From positions 1 to 64,000 of the forward strand of contig JAYPEI010000002.1 of NCBI GenBank assembly GCA_038125665.1: a stretch of 64,000 bases of DNA, given 5' to 3'. Below the pieces are notes generated by a model. The model saw only the letters and a list, made by a program, of their open reading frames with translations, was not told the origin of the DNA and searched no databases. The position numbers were made by a program, and so were the translations under genes. Shown here piece after piece: positions 60,777-64,000 of the stretch. How positions within the stretch are numbered: the first letter of the stretch is position 1; each line of letters opens with the position of its first letter. The DNA is from CAILUG01 sp038125665 (lineage in GTDB: Bacteria; Pseudomonadota; Gammaproteobacteria; Pseudomonadales; Pseudohongiellaceae).

Positions 60777-62594
60777 GTGATAGAAACCATTCGCAACATT
60801 GCCATCATCGCTCATGTAGATCATGGAAAGACCACCCTCGTAGATAAAATGCTACAACAATCTGGAACTCTAGAAACTCGCGGCAAGGATGTAGAGCGGG
60901 TGATGGATTCTAACGATCAGGAAAAAGAGCGCGGCATTACCATCCTCGCCAAAAACACTGCAGTACGGTGGAATGGCTACCGTATCAACATTGTCGATAC
61001 CCCAGGTCACGCTGATTTTGGCGGTGAAGTTGAGCGAGTCTTATCGATGGTCGATTCTGTACTTCTCCTTGTTGATGCTGTTGATGGCCCTATGCCTCAA
61101 ACTCGCTTCGTTACACAGAAAGCTTTTGCTCGAGGCTTAAAGCCAATTGTTGTGATTAATAAAATAGACCGTGAAGGTGCTCGCCCGGACTGGGTTTTAA
61201 ATGAAGTCTTCGACCTTTTTGACAAACTTGGCGCGACAGATGAACAGCTTGATTTCCCTGTGATATACGCTTCTGCTTTACATGGTAAGGCCGGTATGGA
61301 TGCAGATAATCTAGGGGATTCTATGGAGTCTCTGTTTCAACTAGTCGTCAATAAAGTCCCAGCACCTGCAGTGGACTTGGATGGGCCTTTACAGATGCAG
61401 ATCTCAGCGCTGGATTATTCATCCTATCTGGGTGTTATTGGGGTAGGCCGTATAACTCGAGGTCGTATGAAGCCTAATATGCAGGTATTGGTAGTGGATC
61501 GAGAAAACAAGACACGTCGCGGAAAGATAGGGTTAATAAAAACTTATCTTGGTCTCGAACGTGTGGATGCCACTGAAGCTTCCGCTGGAGATATCATTTG
61601 TATTACTGGTATTGAGGAGCTCAACATTTCTGATACCGTTTGTGATCCCGAAAAACCAGAAATGTTGCCCGCGCTGACAGTTGATGAACCCACTGTCACC
61701 ATGACTTTCCAAGTGAATGACTCCCCGTTTGCGGGCCTGGATGGTAAGTACGTAACTTCAAGAAATATCAAAGAGCGGTTGGAGCGTGAGTTGATCCATA
61801 ACGTTGCACTGCGTGTTGAGCAAGGCGACTCGGCAGATAAATTCAAAGTCTCTGGAAGGGGTGAGTTACATCTCTCGGTTTTAATAGAAACTATGCGCCG
61901 CGAGGGCTTCGAGTTGGCAGTATCGCGACCTCAAGTAGTGACAAAAGTGGTTGATGGAGAAACTGTCGAGCCCTATGAAACTCTGATGGTAGACATTGAT
62001 GAACAGCACCAAGGAGGTGTTATCGAAGAGCTGGGTAAGCGTAAAGCTGAAATGCAAGAAATGAATAATGATGGAAAAGGTCGTACACGCTTGTCTTTCA
62101 TTATCCCTACACGTGGACTCATCGGCTTTCGTACACAGTTTCTAGGCTTAACTTCAGGAACAGGTATTTTGACACATATCTTTGACCACTTTGGTCCGAT
62201 TAAGTCAGGTGACATAGGTGCTCGTAATAATGGCGTATTAATTTCCAATGTAAAGGGAAAAACTCTTGGTTATGCACTGTTTAGTTTACAAGAGAGGGGG
62301 CGTTTGTTCATTCACCCTAATACAGAAGTCTATGAAGGGATGATTATCGGTCTACATAGCCGTGAAAATGATTTAGTGGTAAACCCTACCAAAGCCAAGC
62401 AGTTGACAAATATTCGTGCAGCAGGCACTGATGAAAATATCATTCTTACGCCTCCAGTAAGACATTCACTTGAGCAGGCGATGGAATTTATCGATACTGA
62501 TGAATTGGTTGAAATTACACCTAACCATATCCGACTCCGCAAGCAATTCCTTACTGAGAACGAGCGTAAGCGCCTCTCTCGCAGTAAGGAATAA
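60777..62594 (+). CDS. typA: ribosome-associated GTPase TypA/BipA
   Basis: TypA is an EF-G-like GTPase that acts in ribosome assembly and stress adaptation. From GTG 60777 it has 605 residues (E. coli 607). GTPase motifs: AHVDHGKTTLVDKML (G1), ERGITI (G2), DTPGHADFGGEV (G3), NKIDR (G4). Later domains include GRGELHLSVLIETMRREGFEL and the TypA-specific GLIGFRTQFLGLTSGTGIL. GTG 60777 gives the family-like start IETIRNIAIIAHVDHGK; a TTG at 60765 would add four residues. It converges on ppsA with seven bases between stops. Confidence 0.96.
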   Translation: MIETIRNIAIIAHVDHGKTTLVDKMLQQSGTLETRGKDVERVMDSNDQEKERGITILAKNTAVRWNGYRINIVDTPGHADFGGEVERVLSMVDSVLLLVDAVDGPMPQTRFVTQKAFARGLKPIVVINKIDREGARPDWVLNEVFDLFDKLGATDEQLDFPVIYASALHGKAGMDADNLGDSMESLFQLVVNKVPAPAVDLDGPLQMQISALDYSSYLGVIGVGRITRGRMKPNMQVLVVDRENKTRRGKIGLIKTYLGLERVDATEASAGDIICITGIEELNISDTVCDPEKPEMLPALTVDEPTVTMTFQVNDSPFAGLDGKYVTSRNIKERLERELIHNVALRVEQGDSADKFKVSGRGELHLSVLIETMRREGFELAVSRPQVVTKVVDGETVEPYETLMVDIDEQHQGGVIEELGKRKAEMQEMNNDGKGRTRLSFIIPTRGLIGFRTQFLGLTSGTGILTHIFDHFGPIKSGDIGARNNGVLISNVKGKTLGYALFSLQERGRLFIHPNTEVYEGMIIGLHSRENDLVVNPTKAKQLTNIRAAGTDENIILTPPVRHSLEQAMEFIDTDELVEITPNHIRLRKQFLTENERKRLSRSKE

Positions 62595-62601
62595 GCGCCA
62601 T

Positions 62602-64000
62602 TTAATCTGCTAGTTGAGTCCAGGTATCTACTACGGTATCTGGATTCAAGGAAATTGAACTAATACCTTGCTTCAATAACCATTTAGCGAAGTCGGGGTG
62701 ATCACTTGGCCCTTGTCCGCAAATACCAATATATTTTCCTTGAGCAATACAGGCTGAAATCGCCCGCGAAATTAGAGTAGTGACTGCCGGATCTCGTTCA
62801 TCGAAATCTGCCGCTAAAAGTGCCATACCGGAGTCTCTATCTAGTCCAAGAGTTAACTGTGTCAGGTCATTAGAACCAATGGAGAAGCCATCAAAATACT
62901 CTAAAAATTGTTCCGCAAGTATGGCATTACTTGGCAATTCACACATCATAATTAAGCGTAGATCATGTTGTCCTCGGATAAGACCCTCTGCAGCCAATAA
63001 ATTTGTGACAGCTTCTGCTTGTTTCAAGGTACGTACAAAAGGAACCATGATCTCTACATTGACCAGTCCCATCTTTTCACGAACTCGCTTTATTGCAGCG
63101 CATTCAAGAGCAAATGCGGCCCCAAAGTCTTCAGAAATATAGCGTGTGGCTCCACGAAATCCTAGCATAGGGTTTTCTTCTTCTGGTTCGTAGCGGCTAC
63201 CTCCGATTAGTTTCCGGTATTCATTGCTCTTGAAGTCTGAAAGACGCACAATGACAGGCTTTGGAAAAAACGCTGCAGCAATGCTGGCGACACCTTCTGC
63301 CACCTTATCAATGTAGAAGGCTCGTGGTGATTCATGACCACGGGCTGCTGACTCTACTGCATTGAGTAAATCACGGTCGATATTCGGGTAATCTAGAATA
63401 GCCTTTGGATGCACGCCGATGTTGTTGTTGATAATAAATTCAAGGCGAGCCAAACCTACGCCAGCATTAGGTAGTTGGGCAAAATCGAAAGCTAGCTGCG
63501 GATTACCAACATTCATCATGATTTTACAAGGCAAATCTGGCATGTCGCCACGCTTGACTTCGGTGACTTGGGTCTCTAATTCCCCAGCATAAATTTTACC
63601 GGTATCGCCCTGAGTACAAGAGACGGTGACAATCTGTCCCTCTTTTAGTTGGGAGGTGGCGTTACCACAACCTACCACGGCTGGAATCCCAAGTTCACGC
63701 GCAATGATCGCAGCATGACAAGTTCGTCCACCACGATTGGTTACAATGGCACTTGCCAGCTTCATAACTGGTTCCCAATTTGGATCTGTCATGTCGGTTA
63801 CTAGGACATCACCAGCTTTAACGAGATGCATTTCTGAAATATCGGTCACAAGACGAACTGGTCCAACACCAATTTTCTGTCCGATAGCTCGACCTTCAGC
63901 TAATACATCACCACTACCGATTAACGAGTAACGCAGCTCTATACTTTCGCTTGTTTGGCTTTTTACTGTCTCTGGTCTAGCCTGCAGAATATATAGTTGG
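62602..64000 (-). CDS. ppsA: phosphoenolpyruvate synthase, partial (5' end beyond window)
   Basis: PpsA converts pyruvate and ATP to phosphoenolpyruvate, AMP and phosphate. The reading frame remains open to the right edge, so only about the last 466 residues of a protein near 790 are present. The first visible residues (QLYILQARPETV) are the end of the ATP-binding domain. The phosphohistidine domain follows with TNRGGRTCHAAIIARELGIPAVVGCG. The C-terminal PEP-utilising barrel has GFRGATRYI, FSIGSNDLTQLTLGLDRDS and ICGQGPSDHPDFAKWL with the catalytic cysteine. Confidence 0.96.
   Translation of the reverse strand, partial: QLYILQARPETVKSQTSESIELRYSLIGSGDVLAEGRAIGQKIGVGPVRLVTDISEMHLVKAGDVLVTDMTDPNWEPVMKLASAIVTNRGGRTCHAAIIARELGIPAVVGCGNATSQLKEGQIVTVSCTQGDTGKIYAGELETQVTEVKRGDMPDLPCKIMMNVGNPQLAFDFAQLPNAGVGLARLEFIINNNIGVHPKAILDYPNIDRDLLNAVESAARGHESPRAFYIDKVAEGVASIAAAFFPKPVIVRLSDFKSNEYRKLIGGSRYEPEEENPMLGFRGATRYISEDFGAAFALECAAIKRVREKMGLVNVEIMVPFVRTLKQAEAVTNLLAAEGLIRGQHDLRLIMMCELPSNAILAEQFLEYFDGFSIGSNDLTQLTLGLDRDSGMALLAADFDERDPAVTTLISRAISACIAQGKYIGICGQGPSDHPDFAKWLLKQGISSISLNPDTVVDTWTQLAD

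Noticed and set aside
1..64000. Search for CRISPR arrays, insertion sequences, prophage or secretion-system clusters
   Set aside because: No regularly spaced repeats, transposase, integrase, phage structural genes or toxin-antitoxin pairs were seen; nearly all the DNA is accounted for by housekeeping genes.

Overview
The window is a stretch of chromosome from a gammaproteobacterium with a lipopolysaccharide outer membrane. The evidence is the complete Kdo/heptose core set (waaF, waaC, waaG, hldE, waaA), tolC, parE/parC, cmoA/cmoB, the EpmA/EpmB/EF-P system, secB, ntrB/ntrC/glnA under sigma-54 control, and oligoribonuclease. Gene order in several blocks matches what I recall of Pseudomonas: hldE..aldo-keto reductase/FAD oxidoreductase..waaA; tolC..nudF-yqiB-cpdA-yqiA-parE..parC; psd-rhodanese-rsgA/orn; tRNA-Phe-yggX-mutY; hisB-hisH..hisF; ctpA..gpmI..rhodanese..secB-trmL; ntrC-ntrB; glnA; typA. 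Base composition by eye is low-40s percent GC. Exported M28, M13 and sulfatase lipoproteins suggest a marine-type relative of the Pseudomonadales/Cellvibrionales, but I cannot name the genus. No CRISPR array, prophage, transposase or rRNA was seen.

Layout. 1-555: very AT-rich non-coding DNA. 556-3033: leuA divergent from an Lrp/AsnC regulator. 3100-11607: a forward block of HIT protein, cmoA, cmoB, glnE, waaF, waaC and waaG. 11565-14605: a reverse pair of an unusual LpxL-type acyltransferase with an extra C-terminal domain and a GT-C-like membrane protein. 14699-21019: hldE, aldo-keto reductase, FAD oxidoreductase, waaA and tolC. 21258-28196: nudF, yqiB, cpdA, yqiA, parE and parC. 28368-33324: a membrane protein with a degenerate cyclase-like domain, epmB/efp/epmA, and a cupin. 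33842-38387: secreted M28 peptidase, Tat-exported metallo-hydrolase and sulfatase. 38390-43770: psd, rhodanese, rsgA, orn and M13 peptidase. 43904-47342: K+ channel, MscS channel, ZntB-like transporter and an unknown membrane protein, partly in a conspicuously AT-rich segment. 47474-51141: tRNA-Phe, yggX, mutY and hisB-hisH-hisF. 51142-55815: ctpA, gpmI, rhodanese, secB and trmL. 55818-60131: ntrC, ntrB and glnA with recognisable NtrC and sigma-54 sites. 60777-64000: typA and the 3' part of ppsA, which runs off the right edge.

How the genes work together. Lipid A/core assembly is dispersed over 8.2-19.5 kb: heptose activation by HldE, Kdo by WaaA, heptoses by WaaC/WaaF, glucose by WaaG, plus a likely late acyltransferase. 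Nitrogen control is represented at two places: GlnE (adenylylation of glutamine synthetase) near 5-8 kb, and NtrB/NtrC/GlnA near 56-60 kb. The glnA promoter has two NtrC sites spaced much like those of enteric glnAp2. EF-P, its lysyl-ligase EpmA and the aminomutase EpmB lie side by side, and the target lysine (Lys34) is present.

Most of the window is ordinary housekeeping. The points most worth a second look are the acyltransferase with a pseudokinase-like tail and its GT-C partner, the missing hisA between hisH and hisF together with other genes missing from conserved neighbourhoods (motAB, grxC, envC), the NudF homologue with two altered Nudix-box positions, the membrane protein with a degenerate cyclase-like domain, a palindromic operator candidate at the tolC start, and the AT-rich ion-channel segment. 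I found no clear candidate for an entirely new multi-gene system.
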